A stretch of 64,000 nucleotides of DNA from JAJDXO01 sp965207535 (lineage in GTDB: Bacteria; Pseudomonadota; Alphaproteobacteria; Rhodospirillales; UBA2165), in contig CBDBMR010000017.1 in NCBI GenBank assembly GCA_965207535.1, forward strand, positions 186,001 through 250,000, given 5' to 3'. Of this stretch, positions 9,401 through 20,431 are shown piece after piece (position 1 is the first letter of the stretch; each line of letters begins with the position of its first letter). Under the pieces are notes generated by a model, which searched no databases, had not been told where the DNA came from, and was given only the letters and a program-made list of their open reading frames with translations. The translations under genes were made by a program, and so were the position numbers.

Positions 9401-9757
9401 TTAGGCCCGCGCCCACGCCCAGGCGCGTTTTATTTCCGGTGAGCGATAGGGTTTCACCTCGGCGTGCATCAGCGCGCCGGCGATATTCGCGGCCAGATCC
9501 TCCCACTCGGGGCCGGTGATGATCGCCATCTTCTCGATGTCGCCCCAATGCCTGATGCCGAAGGCGAAGTCGTCCCACGCCGCGTGCCAGTTCCAGCCGC
9601 CGAATGCCGTGAGGTCGACCAGGAAACGAACCTTGCCGTGACGGGCGATGATCGCCTCGATGCCGGGGACGATTGCGATGAAGTCGGCGGCGGTCAATTT
9701 GCCGATGACCTTCACCCCGATGACGTTGTTCGAGGTCCCGGGGAGCAGAACGATCAT
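9401..9757 (-). CDS. SpoIIAA/STAS-like small protein
   Basis: Product of 118 residues from the ATG at 9757 (MIVLLPGTSNNVIGVKVIGK). It resembles the SpoIIAA-like family (PF11964-type) with the alternating beta/alpha pattern, a LVDLTAFGGWNWHAAWDD segment and a conserved GDIEKMAIITGPEWED stretch. A longer frame reaches upstream into lpdA, but the shorter start lies 17 nt after the lpdA stop and fits family length. It is the last gene of the TCA block; whether it shares that transcript is inferred from spacing alone. Proteins of this group have no settled function. Confidence 0.8.
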   Translation of the reverse strand: MIVLLPGTSNNVIGVKVIGKLTAADFIAIVPGIEAIIARHGKVRFLVDLTAFGGWNWHAAWDDFAFGIRHWGDIEKMAIITGPEWEDLAANIAGALMHAEVKPYRSPEIKRAWAWARA

Positions 9758-9774
9758 CGTGTCTCGATGAGCGC

Positions 9775-11181
<1,407 letters not shown>

Positions 11182-11208
11182 TCTATTCCTCGCTCTTCCG
11201 GGCTTCGG

Positions 11209-12771
11209 CTACATGTCCAGCATGATGCGCTGCGGATCCTCGATACATTGCTTGATGCGGACCAGGAAGGAAACCGCCTCGCGGCCATCGATGATCCGGT
11301 GATCGTAGCTGAGCGCCAGATACATCATCGGCCGGACGACGATCTCGTCATCGATCACCACCGGACGCTTGGTGATGTTGTGCATCCCCAGGATGCCCGA
11401 CTGGGGCGTATTGAGGATCGGCGTCGACAGCATGGAGCCGTAAATACCGCCGTTGGAGATGGTGAAGGTCCCGCCGGTCATTTCGTCGAGCGCCAGCTTG
11501 CCGTCCCGTGCCCGGGCGCCGAAGTCGACGATGGCCTTCTCGATATCGGCGAACCCCATGGCGTCGGCATCGCGGATCACCGGCACCACGAGACCCTGCG
11601 GCGTGCCGACGGCGACGCCGATGTCGTAATGGTTCTTGTAGACCAACTCGTCACCGTCGATCTCCGCATTCACCGCCGGAAACTCGCGCAAGGCGACAAT
11701 CGCCGACTTGACGAAGAAACTCATGAAACCGAGCCGAACGCCGTGGCGCTTTTCGAAGGTGTCCCGGTAGGCGGCGCGCGCCTCCATCACCGCACCCATG
11801 TCCACCTCGTTGAAGGTCGTCAGCATGGCCGCCGTGTTCTGGGCTTCCTTCAATCGGGAGGCGATGACCTTGCGGAGCTTGGACATGCGGACCCGCTCCT
11901 CGCGCGGACCCGCCGGTTTCGCCGGGATTTGAACACTGGGAACCTCGGCGCTCGCCGGTGCCGGGGCGGGCGCCGGGGCCGCGGCAGGCGCCGTCGCGCC
12001 GCCGGACTTCATGTAATTCAGTACGTCGCCCTTGGTCAGCCGGCCATCCTTGCCCGTCGCCGGAATGAGCGCCGGATCGAGCCCTTCATCTTCGACGAGT
12101 TTTCGTACGGCGGGCGACAGGGTTGTCCCGCCCGCGGCCGGTGACGGGGCGGGCGCCGCGGGAGAAACTTCGGCGGCGGGGGCGGCAGCCGCGGCGCCGT
12201 CGCCGGAGACGATGACGCCCAAGATGGCGCCCACCTCGACCTCGGACCCGGCTTCCGCCGCAATGGCCGTCAGCGTACCGGCGGCAGGCGCGTTCACCTC
12301 GACGGACACCTTATCGGTTTCCAGCTCCACCAGCGGCTCGTCCGCGGCAACCGCGTCGCCGACCGACTTCAACCAGGTGCCGACGGTCGCCTCGGCGATG
12401 GATTCACCCAGCGCCGGCACGACGATCCGGACGTCGTCCCCGCCGTCCGGTGCAGAGGGTGCAGGGGCTTCGGCCGGCGCCGCCTCGGCTGCCGGCACGG
12501 CTTCCGCGGGCGCCGGCGCCGCTGCCGTTCCGCCCTCCCCATCAATCCTTCCCAGAACCGCACCGACTTCCACGTCGGCGCCGACATCGGCAAGAATCTC
12601 CGTAAGGGTACCGGTGGCGGGCGCGTTAACCTCGACCGTCACCTTGTCCGTCTCCAGTTCCAGCAACGGCTCGTCGGCGCTCACCGTCTCGCCCACCGAT
12701 TTGAGCCAAGTGGCGACGGTCGCTTCAGAGAGGGACTCGCCGAGAGTGGGTACCTTGATTTCCGTCGCCAT
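11209..12771 (-). CDS. sucB: 2-oxoglutarate dehydrogenase E2, two lipoyl domains
   Basis: Dihydrolipoyllysine succinyltransferase, the core of the 2-oxoglutarate dehydrogenase complex. The 520-residue product is longer than the usual 400-420 because it has two lipoyl domains, about 1-77 with K43 and about 113-188 with K154, each in an ELETDKV motif. They are separated by an Ala/Pro/Glu linker. A peripheral-subunit-binding domain follows (about 217-253) and then the catalytic domain (about 290-520) with H491 and D495 in SYDHRIIDG. The chemistry is assigned from position between sucA and lpdA; pyruvate E2s share the architecture, but the operon context favours SucB. Confidence 0.95.
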   Translation of the reverse strand: MATEIKVPTLGESLSEATVATWLKSVGETVSADEPLLELETDKVTVEVNAPATGTLTEILADVGADVEVGAVLGRIDGEGGTAAAPAPAEAVPAAEAAPAEAPAPSAPDGGDDVRIVVPALGESIAEATVGTWLKSVGDAVAADEPLVELETDKVSVEVNAPAAGTLTAIAAEAGSEVEVGAILGVIVSGDGAAAAAPAAEVSPAAPAPSPAAGGTTLSPAVRKLVEDEGLDPALIPATGKDGRLTKGDVLNYMKSGGATAPAAAPAPAPAPASAEVPSVQIPAKPAGPREERVRMSKLRKVIASRLKEAQNTAAMLTTFNEVDMGAVMEARAAYRDTFEKRHGVRLGFMSFFVKSAIVALREFPAVNAEIDGDELVYKNHYDIGVAVGTPQGLVVPVIRDADAMGFADIEKAIVDFGARARDGKLALDEMTGGTFTISNGGIYGSMLSTPILNTPQSGILGMHNITKRPVVIDDEIVVRPMMYLALSYDHRIIDGREAVSFLVRIKQCIEDPQRIMLDM

Positions 12772-12782
12772 AAGAGCCTCGA

Positions 12783-15731
12783 TCAGCCGATGGTAACCGG
12801 ATTGGGATCCGCGCTGTCAATGCGCTGGAATGGCTGCCGCAAATCGTCCGCCTTCCAGGTCAGGGCCTGTTCCACGAGCCGCGCCTGTTCCGCATTGTGA
12901 ACCTTGAGAGAGCCGGCGGCCGGAGAGGCCGATGCCCGCCGGCCGACGAAAATGGGCCGTTTTTCGGCCATCTTTCCGCCGACGCCGTTCATTACGTACT
13001 CCAATCGGAAGTTGAGGAATGACCAGGCACCCATATTGGCGGGCTCTTCCTGACACCAGACCACATCGGCATTGGGATAGCGCCCGACCCGGCTAATCAG
13101 GGCGTCCCGCGGCCAGGGGTACAGTTGCTCGATGCGCAAAATCGCGATGTCGGCGATCTCCTGCTCGCGGCGCGCTTCCAACAGATCGTAATAGACCTTG
13201 CCCGAGCACAGGACGACCCGTTTGACCTTCTCGTCCGGCACCAGTTCGTCCGCCTCCCCAAGGGTGCGCCAGAACTGGCTATCAGGGCCGAAATCCTCAA
13301 GCTTCGAGACATTGAGCTTGTGCCGCAGCAGCGACTTGGGCGACATCACGACCAAGGGTTTCCGGAAGTTCCGGTTCATTTGACGGCGCAAGGCATGAAA
13401 GAAATTGGCCGGCGTGGTGATGTTCATCACCTGCATATTGTCTTCGGCGCAGAGCTGCAAAAATCGCTCCAAGCGGGCAGACGAGTGCTCCGGCCCCTGC
13501 CCCTCCATCCCGTGAGGCAGCAGCATGACCAGCCCGCAAAGCCGCAGCCACTTGGATTCGCCGGACGACAGGAACTGATCGAAGATCACTTGGGCCGTGT
13601 TGGCGAAATCGCCGAACTGCGCCTCCCAGATGGTCAACGTGTTGGGATCCGCCAGTGCATAACCGTACTCGAAACCGGCCACCGCGAACTCGGACAACGG
13701 GCTGTCCATCACCTCGAATGCCGCCTGATCGGGGCTGAGCTCGCTCAACGGGTAGTATCGCTTTTCGTTGACCTGGTCGATGATCGCCGCATGCCGGTGG
13801 GAGAAGGTTCCGCGGGAGGAATCCTGCCCCGACAATCGAACCCGGAAGCCGTCCATCAATAGGGAGCCGTAGGCCAGCGCTTCGCCCATTGCCCAATCCA
13901 GACCCTCGCCGGTTTCCATCATCGCCGCCTTGGCCTCGAGTTGGCGCAGCAGTTTGGAATTGACGTTGATGTCCTCGGGCACCCGGGCCAGCGACAGCCC
14001 AATCTCCCTGAGCCGGTCGAGGTCGACCCCGGTCGGCCCCTCCTTCATCTCTTCTTCGTCCTGACGAAGGTGGACCAGCCCGTCCCAAACCCCCTCCAGC
14101 CAATCGGCCTTGTTGGTCTTGTACGACGATGCAGCCTCGAATTCGGCATCGAGATGCGCCTTGAAGTCGCTCTCGATCTTGTCGGCCTCTTCGGCCGTCA
14201 TCACGCCATCCTCGATCAGCGCCCCGCGGAAGATCTCCCGGGTCGGCGGATGCCCGGCGATGGTCTTGTACATGATCGGCTGGGTGAACATGGGTTCGTC
14301 GCCCTCGTTGTGCCCGTGGCGCCGATAGCAGAACATGTCGATGACCACGTCCCGCTTGAACTTCTGACGGAACTGTACCGCCAGGTCGGCGACCCGGCAC
14401 ACGGCGATGGGGTCGTCACCGTTGACGTGGAAGATGGGCGCCTGGAGCCCCTTGGCGACATCCGTCGGATAAGGGGTCGAACGCGACGCGTTGGGATTGG
14501 TGGTGAAGCCGATCTGATTGTTGACGATGATGTGGATGGTGCCGCCGGTGCGGTACCCGCGGAGCAGCGACATATCGAGGGTTTCGGGGACAATCCCCTG
14601 TCCGGCGAAAGCCGCGTCGCCGTGCAGCAACAGACCCATTACCTGCTCGCGCGCCTCGTCATCGCGAATGGTCTGCTTGGCGCGCACCTTGCCGACAACC
14701 ACCGGATTGACGCACTCCAGATGCGATGGATTGGCGGTCAATGACAGGTGCATCGTGCCTTCGGCGAACTCCCGGTCGGCGGACGCACCCAAATGGTATT
14801 TGACGTCACCGGAGCCCTGGACATCTTCGGGATGCGCCGAGTTGCCCTGAAACTCCGAGAAGATTGCCACATGGGGTTTGCCGAGGGTCCGCGCCAACAC
14901 GTTGAGACGGCCCCGGTGGGGCATCCCGATGACCACTTCCTTGATCCCCGCACGGGCGGCGGTCCGCAGCATGCGTTCGATGCACGGGATCATGCTTTCC
15001 CCGCCATCAAGACCGAAGCGCTTGGTTCCGGTGTGTTTTACCTGAAGATAGTTTTCGAAGCCCTCAGCCTCGACGATGTCCTTGTAGACGTTCTTTTTTA
15101 CGTCATCGGAATAATTCTTGCGGTAGTCGACGCCTTCGACGTTCTCCTGGATCCATGCCCGCTGCTCGATTTCCTGCATATGCATGTACTCGACGCCGAT
15201 GGACGAGCAGTAGCTCTCCCGCAAGATCGCCAATACTTCGCTGAGCGTGGCGCGGTCCTTGCCGCAGAGCGGCGTCGTCGTGTCGAGATAAATCGTCCGG
15301 CCCAGATCTTCGTCGGTGAATCCGTAGTGCTTGTAGTCCAACTCCTTCAGATAGCCGGCACCTTGAAGACCCAAGGGGTCGAATGATGCGGCCAGGTGAC
15401 CCCGCACCCTGAATGAGCGGATGAGAATGCGAATGCGGACCGAATCCCGGGCCGCGTCCTCGGCATCGCCTGAAATGGCGGCTGCGGGCGCCTCGTCTTC
15501 CTTTTTCGCGGCGCGGCCGTTCCCGTCGGCCCCTTCTAGTTCGGGAAGCGGCGGGGCCCAACTCGCGCCTGCGACCTCTCCCCGAACAGCCGCCGGATCA
15601 TCGGCCATCTCGGCGAACAGAGCCTGCCAGCCCGCATCCACGGACGAGGGGTCATCCAGGTAGTTCTCGTACAACCGGGCAATGAACGCCCCGTTGGCGC
15701 CGGTGAAAATGGAATCCGTTTGGTTCGCCAT
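12783..15731 (-). CDS. sucA: 2-oxoglutarate dehydrogenase E1
   Basis: Thiamine diphosphate-dependent decarboxylating subunit that commits 2-oxoglutarate to succinyl-CoA. At 982 residues it has the standard homodimeric E1o length. Visible landmarks are the N-terminal NGAFIARLYENYLDDP segment, the GMPHRGRLNVLA motif, the ThDP-binding region with NGDDPIAVCRVADLAVQ, the CYRRHGHNEGDEP motif and the C-terminal WCQEEPANMGAW. It sits 11 nt before sucB and 42 nt after sucD. No abnormalities were seen. Confidence 0.98.
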   Translation of the reverse strand: MANQTDSIFTGANGAFIARLYENYLDDPSSVDAGWQALFAEMADDPAAVRGEVAGASWAPPLPELEGADGNGRAAKKEDEAPAAAISGDAEDAARDSVRIRILIRSFRVRGHLAASFDPLGLQGAGYLKELDYKHYGFTDEDLGRTIYLDTTTPLCGKDRATLSEVLAILRESYCSSIGVEYMHMQEIEQRAWIQENVEGVDYRKNYSDDVKKNVYKDIVEAEGFENYLQVKHTGTKRFGLDGGESMIPCIERMLRTAARAGIKEVVIGMPHRGRLNVLARTLGKPHVAIFSEFQGNSAHPEDVQGSGDVKYHLGASADREFAEGTMHLSLTANPSHLECVNPVVVGKVRAKQTIRDDEAREQVMGLLLHGDAAFAGQGIVPETLDMSLLRGYRTGGTIHIIVNNQIGFTTNPNASRSTPYPTDVAKGLQAPIFHVNGDDPIAVCRVADLAVQFRQKFKRDVVIDMFCYRRHGHNEGDEPMFTQPIMYKTIAGHPPTREIFRGALIEDGVMTAEEADKIESDFKAHLDAEFEAASSYKTNKADWLEGVWDGLVHLRQDEEEMKEGPTGVDLDRLREIGLSLARVPEDINVNSKLLRQLEAKAAMMETGEGLDWAMGEALAYGSLLMDGFRVRLSGQDSSRGTFSHRHAAIIDQVNEKRYYPLSELSPDQAAFEVMDSPLSEFAVAGFEYGYALADPNTLTIWEAQFGDFANTAQVIFDQFLSSGESKWLRLCGLVMLLPHGMEGQGPEHSSARLERFLQLCAEDNMQVMNITTPANFFHALRRQMNRNFRKPLVVMSPKSLLRHKLNVSKLEDFGPDSQFWRTLGEADELVPDEKVKRVVLCSGKVYYDLLEARREQEIADIAILRIEQLYPWPRDALISRVGRYPNADVVWCQEEPANMGAWSFLNFRLEYVMNGVGGKMAEKRPIFVGRRASASPAAGSLKVHNAEQARLVEQALTWKADDLRQPFQRIDSADPNPVTIG

Positions 15732-15773
15732 GGTCCCGCCTATTTCCGCGCGCCGGACCGCGTTGGGGGCGCG

Positions 15774-16649
15774 TTATCCGTTCATCGCCTTTGCCATGGT
15801 TTCGCCGAGAGCCGCCGGAGAATCCGATACCTCGATCCCGGCGCTCTTCATGGCCTCGATCTTGTCAGCCGCGCCGCCTTTGCCGCCCGAGATGATCGCC
15901 CCCGCGTGGCCCATTCGCCGGCCGGGCGGCGCCGTGACACCGGCGATAAAGCCGACCAGGGGTTTCCTGGATTTTGACCGTTTGTAGAACTGGGCCGCAT
16001 CTTCCTCGGCGGAACCGCCGATCTCACCGATCATCACGATGCCCTCGGTCTCGTCGTCGGCGAGGAACATTTCCAGACAATCGATAAAGCTGGTGCCATT
16101 CACCGGATCGCCGCCGATGCCGATGCACGTGGTCTGGCCCAGACCCGCCGCGCTGGTCTGTGCAACCGCTTCGTAGGTCAGGGTGCCGGAGCGCGACACA
16201 ATGCCGATATTGCCCCTCTGATGAATGTGACCCGGCATGATACCGATCTTGCATTCGCCCGGCGTGATCACGCCCGGACAGTTGGGTCCGACCAGCCTGG
16301 TCCTGGAACCATTGAGGACCCGTCTGACCTTGACCATGTCGAGCACGGGAATGCCCTCGGTGATACACACCACCAACTCGATCTCCGCGTTGATCGCCTC
16401 GAGGATGGCCTCGGCGGCAAACGGCGGCGGGACATAGATCACCGATGCGTTGGCCCCGGTGGCATCCACCGCATCCTGCACCGTATCGAAGACCGGCAGG
16501 TCGAGATGGGTTGAGCCGCCCTTGCCGGGCGTTACGCCGCCCACCATCCGGGTGCCGTAGGCGATGGCCTGTTCCGAGTGGAAGGTTCCCTGCGAACCGG
16601 TAAAGCCCTGACAGATAACCTTGGTGTCATTGCCGACCAGAACAGCCAT
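15774..16649 (-). CDS. sucD: Succinyl-CoA synthetase alpha subunit
   Basis: Makes succinate and a nucleoside triphosphate from succinyl-CoA together with SucC. From the ATG at 16649 the product is 291 residues (MAVLVGNDTKVICQGFTG), matching family length. Landmarks are the CoA-binding GFTGSQGTFH loop, the VGPNCPGVITP motif and the phosphohistidine segment MGHAGAIISGG. The ATG shares one base with the sucC stop (TGATG). The frame is open further upstream through sucC, but that part is antisense-like noise. Confidence 0.97.
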   Translation of the reverse strand: MAVLVGNDTKVICQGFTGSQGTFHSEQAIAYGTRMVGGVTPGKGGSTHLDLPVFDTVQDAVDATGANASVIYVPPPFAAEAILEAINAEIELVVCITEGIPVLDMVKVRRVLNGSRTRLVGPNCPGVITPGECKIGIMPGHIHQRGNIGIVSRSGTLTYEAVAQTSAAGLGQTTCIGIGGDPVNGTSFIDCLEMFLADDETEGIVMIGEIGGSAEEDAAQFYKRSKSRKPLVGFIAGVTAPPGRRMGHAGAIISGGKGGAADKIEAMKSAGIEVSDSPAALGETMAKAMNG

Positions 16650-17848
16650 CAGTCCGCCTCCTGCACGGCTTCGACAATTTTCTCCGCCGCATCCGCGAGG
16701 TCGTCCGCCGAGATGATGGGCAGCCCGGATTGGGCCATGATCTGTTTGCCGAGGTCGACGTTGGTGCCTTCCAGACGAACCACCAGGGGAACACCCAGAG
16801 ACACCTCGCGGGCCGCGGCGACCACGCCCTCGGCGATGACATCGCAACGCATGATGCCGCCGAAGATGTTGACCAGAATGCCTTCCACATTGCTGTCCGA
16901 CAGGATCAGCTTGAAGGCGGTGGTCACGCGCTCCTTGGTCGCGCCGCCGCCGACGTCGAGGAAGTTGGCCGGCTCGCCGCCGTGGAGCTTGATGATGTCC
17001 ATCGTCGCCATGGCGAGGCCCGCGCCGTTGACCATGCACCCGATGGATCCGTCGAGCTTGATGTAATTGAGGTCGTGACGCTCGGCCTCCAGCTCCGCCG
17101 AATCCTGCTCGTCCTCGTCCCGCATCTCTTCGACATCCTTGTGCCGGTAAAGCGCGTTGTCGTCGAAATTCATCTTGGCGTCCAGGGCGACGACTTCGCC
17201 ACCCTTGGTGACCACGAGCGGGTTGACCTCAACCATGCTGGCATCGAGATCGACGAACGCCTTGTACATGGACATCAGGAAGGTTACCGCGGCTTTCACC
17301 TGGTCGCCTTCGAGGCCGAGGCCGAATGCCACCTGGCGGGCGTTGTAGCTCTGCATGCCGACGGCGGGATCGATGGACACCGTCTGGATCTTCTCCGGTG
17401 CCGAGGCGGCAACCTCTTCGATATCCATGCCGCCCTCCGTCGAGGCAATGATGGTCACCCGGGACGTTTCCCGGTCGACCAGTAGGGAGAGGTAAAGCTC
17501 CCGGTCGATATCGCAGCCGTCCTCGATATAGACCCGCTTAACTTCCTTGCCGGCGGCGCCGGTTTGGTGGGTGACCAGGGTCGCGCCGAGCATCTGGTTG
17601 GCGTTGTCCTTCACGTCCTCGACGGACTTGACCACCCGGACACCGCCGCCTTCGCCCGCGGACGATTCCTCGAACCTGCCCTTACCCCGGCCGCCGGCGT
17701 GAATTTGCGATTTCACGACCCAGACGGGGCCGCCCAGATCCTTTGCGACCGCTTCGGCTTCGGCGGGCGTATAGGCGACACCGCCCTTCAGCACCGCCAC
17801 CCCGTACCGGGAGAGCAGTTGCTTGGCTTGATACTCGTGAATGTTCAT
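16649..17848 (-). CDS. sucC: Succinyl-CoA synthetase beta subunit
   Basis: ATP-grasp subunit of succinyl-CoA synthetase. The start at 17848 gives 399 residues beginning MNIHEYQAKQLLSRYGV, the near-invariant N-terminus of the family. The C-terminal part carries GSIGCMVNGAGLAMATMD and VNIFGGIMRCDVIAEG. It overlaps sucD by one base and follows mdh by 55 nt. The upstream extension of the frame to 18028 is rejected because homology begins at MNIHEYQ. Confidence 0.97.
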   Translation of the reverse strand: MNIHEYQAKQLLSRYGVAVLKGGVAYTPAEAEAVAKDLGGPVWVVKSQIHAGGRGKGRFEESSAGEGGGVRVVKSVEDVKDNANQMLGATLVTHQTGAAGKEVKRVYIEDGCDIDRELYLSLLVDRETSRVTIIASTEGGMDIEEVAASAPEKIQTVSIDPAVGMQSYNARQVAFGLGLEGDQVKAAVTFLMSMYKAFVDLDASMVEVNPLVVTKGGEVVALDAKMNFDDNALYRHKDVEEMRDEDEQDSAELEAERHDLNYIKLDGSIGCMVNGAGLAMATMDIIKLHGGEPANFLDVGGGATKERVTTAFKLILSDSNVEGILVNIFGGIMRCDVIAEGVVAAAREVSLGVPLVVRLEGTNVDLGKQIMAQSGLPIISADDLADAAEKIVEAVQEAD

Positions 17849-17903
17849 TGAGAGTTCCGATCCTGGACCCGATGAGGCGGGTCCCCGTTCTCCGTTGGGT
17901 TCC

Positions 17904-18953
17904 CTACTTGCCTGTCCGCCGCGCCGTCTTTCTTGCCGGTGCTTTCCCGGCAGCCGGCTTCCTGGCCGCAGCCGCGGCCTTGCGTTCGTCCGCCTTGATC
18001 TTGGCAAGAATCTTGTTGGCGTCGGCAACCGTCTTTTTCACCGCCCGCACCGAGGCATTGAAGGCCTTCTTTTCCGCCGGATCCAGCTTGATTTCGACGA
18101 CGCGCTCGACGCCCTTGGCGCCGATAACGACGGGAACGCCGACATAGAGGCCGCGAATGCCGTACTCGCCTCGAAGGTAGGCCGCGCAGGGCAGGACGCG
18201 CTTCTTGTCCTTGAGGTAGCTCTCGGCCATGGCGATGGCCGAGGAGGCCGGGGCGTAGAACGCCGAACCGGTCTTCAGCAAATTGACGATTTCGCCGCCG
18301 CCGTTGCGGGTCCGCTCGACGATCTCGTCCAGGCGTTTCCGGGACAGCCACTTCATTTTGACCAGGTCGGTCAACGGAATGCCCGCGACCGTGGAATAGC
18401 GGGTCAGCGGCACCATGCTGTCGCCGTGGCCGCCGAGGACGAACGCGGTCACGTCCTCGACCGAGACGTTCATTTCGTCGGCGAGAAAATAACGGAACCG
18501 CGCGGAGTCGAGCACGCCCGCCATGCCGACGACCTTGTTGGCCGGCAGGCCGCAGGCATCGCGCAATACGCCGACCATGACATCCAGCGGATTGGTGATG
18601 CAGATCACGAAGGCATCGGGGCAGTACTTCTTGATGCCGGCGCCGACCTGACGCATGACATTGGTATTGATGCCGATGAGATCGTCGCGGCTCATGCCGG
18701 GCTTGCGGGGCACGCCGGCGGTAACAATCACCACATCGGCGCCGCGGATGCCGGCATAGGAATTGGTGCCGGCCAATTTGGCATCGAAGCCCTCCACCGG
18801 AGAACTCTCGGCGAGATCGAGCGCCTTGCCTTGCGGGATGCCTCTTACGATGTCGAAAAGAACGACATCGCCCAACTCCTTGAGGCCCGCCAAATGCGCC
18901 AGCGTGCCGCCAATATTGCCCGCGCCGACCAGCGCGATCTTATCTCTCGCCAT
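17904..18953 (-). CDS. mdh: Malate dehydrogenase with basic C-terminal tail
   Basis: NAD-dependent malate dehydrogenase of the LDH-like type. The ATG at 18953 gives 349 residues (MARDKIALVGAGNIGGTLAH) with the dinucleotide GxGxxG at the N-terminus, the substrate-binding arginine region VPRKPGMSRDDL, and catalytic H176 in GGHGDSM. Family members usually stop near 320; here residues 321-349 add a tail rich in Lys, Ala and Arg (for example KAAAAARKPAAGKAPARK). It heads the sucCDAB-lpd genes, 55 nt before sucC. The role of the tail is unknown; it resembles low-complexity histone H1-like sequence. Confidence 0.96.
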   Translation of the reverse strand: MARDKIALVGAGNIGGTLAHLAGLKELGDVVLFDIVRGIPQGKALDLAESSPVEGFDAKLAGTNSYAGIRGADVVIVTAGVPRKPGMSRDDLIGINTNVMRQVGAGIKKYCPDAFVICITNPLDVMVGVLRDACGLPANKVVGMAGVLDSARFRYFLADEMNVSVEDVTAFVLGGHGDSMVPLTRYSTVAGIPLTDLVKMKWLSRKRLDEIVERTRNGGGEIVNLLKTGSAFYAPASSAIAMAESYLKDKKRVLPCAAYLRGEYGIRGLYVGVPVVIGAKGVERVVEIKLDPAEKKAFNASVRAVKKTVADANKILAKIKADERKAAAAARKPAAGKAPARKTARRTGK

Positions 18954-19183
18954 CAAATTTCCTCTTGCCCCGGTTTGGATCGGGCAGCCCCTTTCCGTGT
19001 CTTCCAAAGGCCGCCTAACGCTAGGAATTCCGCCGGTGGTAGCGCAATTTATGGACCCGTGCAAGTCCGCACCCGGCGGACCGCCGCGGGCACATCCGCG
19101 CGCCCTGCGGGAGCCCCGTCGGCCTTCTGTCGAGGTGGTTTCTGCTAGTGGAATTTGCGACCGCGATTTTACAGCCGGCCGAT

Positions 19184-20326
19184 TTACTCGCCGGGCTGAT
19201 GGGGGAGGCTCATGTAGTCTTCCGATTGCATCTCGACGAGCCGGGAGACCAGGCGTTCGAATTCGAATTTTCCCTCGCCCTCGGGGTAGATCCCGGCCGG
19301 CGGCGCGGCCGCCGAACATACGAGGTTGACCTTGGCCTCGTAGAAGGCGTCGATCAGGATGACGAACCGCCGCGCCGCATCGCGCATCGCCGGCGTCAGC
19401 AGGGGAATGTCGTCGACGACGAAGGTATGATAACGCGCCGCGATTGCCAGATAGTCCGCGGGGCCCAGGGGTCTGTCGCAAAGATCTCCAAAGTCCGCCC
19501 GGCCAACGCCGTCGACCGCCATTGAAATCTCGATCGTCCGGCCCTTCACCTCGATACGCTCGGTCTCCGGCGGACGGCCGTCGGTGAGCTGGCCGAAGTA
19601 GTCGTCGAGGGTCGCGCGGCCGCCGCCGTCGAGCGGCGTGTGGTAAACGTTCATCCCCTTCAGCCGGCGCAGGCGATAATCGATCGGACTGCTCAGCTCC
19701 AGCACATCCAACCGCTCGCTGATCATCTCGATAAAGGGAACGAATTTATTGCGCTGCAGGCCGTCCTTGTAGAGGTCCTGCGGCGGCCGGTTGGACGTGG
19801 CAACCACAACGACGTCGCGGGCAAACAGGTTCTCGAACAACCTCCCCAGGATCATCGCGTCGACGATGTTGGTGACCTGGAATTCATCGAAACAAAGCAG
19901 CCACGCCTCGTCCGCGATGTCCTTGGCGACATCCGGGATCGGGTCGCCGCCCTCGCCGCCGGACCGTTCGCGAAAGGCGTTCATCCTTGCGTGCACGTCC
20001 TGGAGAAAGGCGTGGAAATGAGTGCGGCGCTTTTTTTCCACCAAGGCAGCGCCGAAGAACATGTCCATGAGCATGGACTTGCCGCGGCCCACGCCGCCAT
20101 AGATGTAGAGGCCCTGAACCGGCTCGGCCCGCCGGCGGGTCAGTCCAAACCGCTCCTTCCAGCCGGCGTGTCCGGCGCTCGGCGTATAGCCGGCCAACGC
20201 CCGATGGAGGCTTTGCAGCTTTTCGGCTAACAGCGCCTGCGCCGGATCCGAAGTGAGTTCACCCGCGGCGACCCGGTCACGGTAGTCGAACAACGGGCCC
20301 GCGTGAATGACGGCCTGCTCTTGCAT
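19184..20326 (-). CDS. zapE: Cell division protein ZapE (AFG1-like ATPase)
   Basis: AFG1/LACE1-family ATPase, known as ZapE in E. coli, where it associates with FtsZ under stress. The 380-residue product has the P-loop GGVGRGKS at 77-84, Walker B LLCFDEFQVTNIVDAM, and the sensor region VVVATSNRPPQDLYKDGLQR, all characteristic of the family. Its place between sdhB and mdh on the same strand is common in Alphaproteobacteria. A 230-nt spacer separates it from mdh and 105 nt from sdhB, so it may have its own promoter or be read through. Confidence 0.95.
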   Translation of the reverse strand: MQEQAVIHAGPLFDYRDRVAAGELTSDPAQALLAEKLQSLHRALAGYTPSAGHAGWKERFGLTRRRAEPVQGLYIYGGVGRGKSMLMDMFFGAALVEKKRRTHFHAFLQDVHARMNAFRERSGGEGGDPIPDVAKDIADEAWLLCFDEFQVTNIVDAMILGRLFENLFARDVVVVATSNRPPQDLYKDGLQRNKFVPFIEMISERLDVLELSSPIDYRLRRLKGMNVYHTPLDGGGRATLDDYFGQLTDGRPPETERIEVKGRTIEISMAVDGVGRADFGDLCDRPLGPADYLAIAARYHTFVVDDIPLLTPAMRDAARRFVILIDAFYEAKVNLVCSAAAPPAGIYPEGEGKFEFERLVSRLVEMQSEDYMSLPHQPGE

Positions 20327-20431
20327 GGCGGTTCATTAGGCGGCGAAGCGCCGTCTGTAAAGCGCCAGACGCCAGGAAATGGCGGTCCGGCCCTTGGCTT
20401 CGGGGAAGAATACCGGGAGCGGTTCGCGCCG

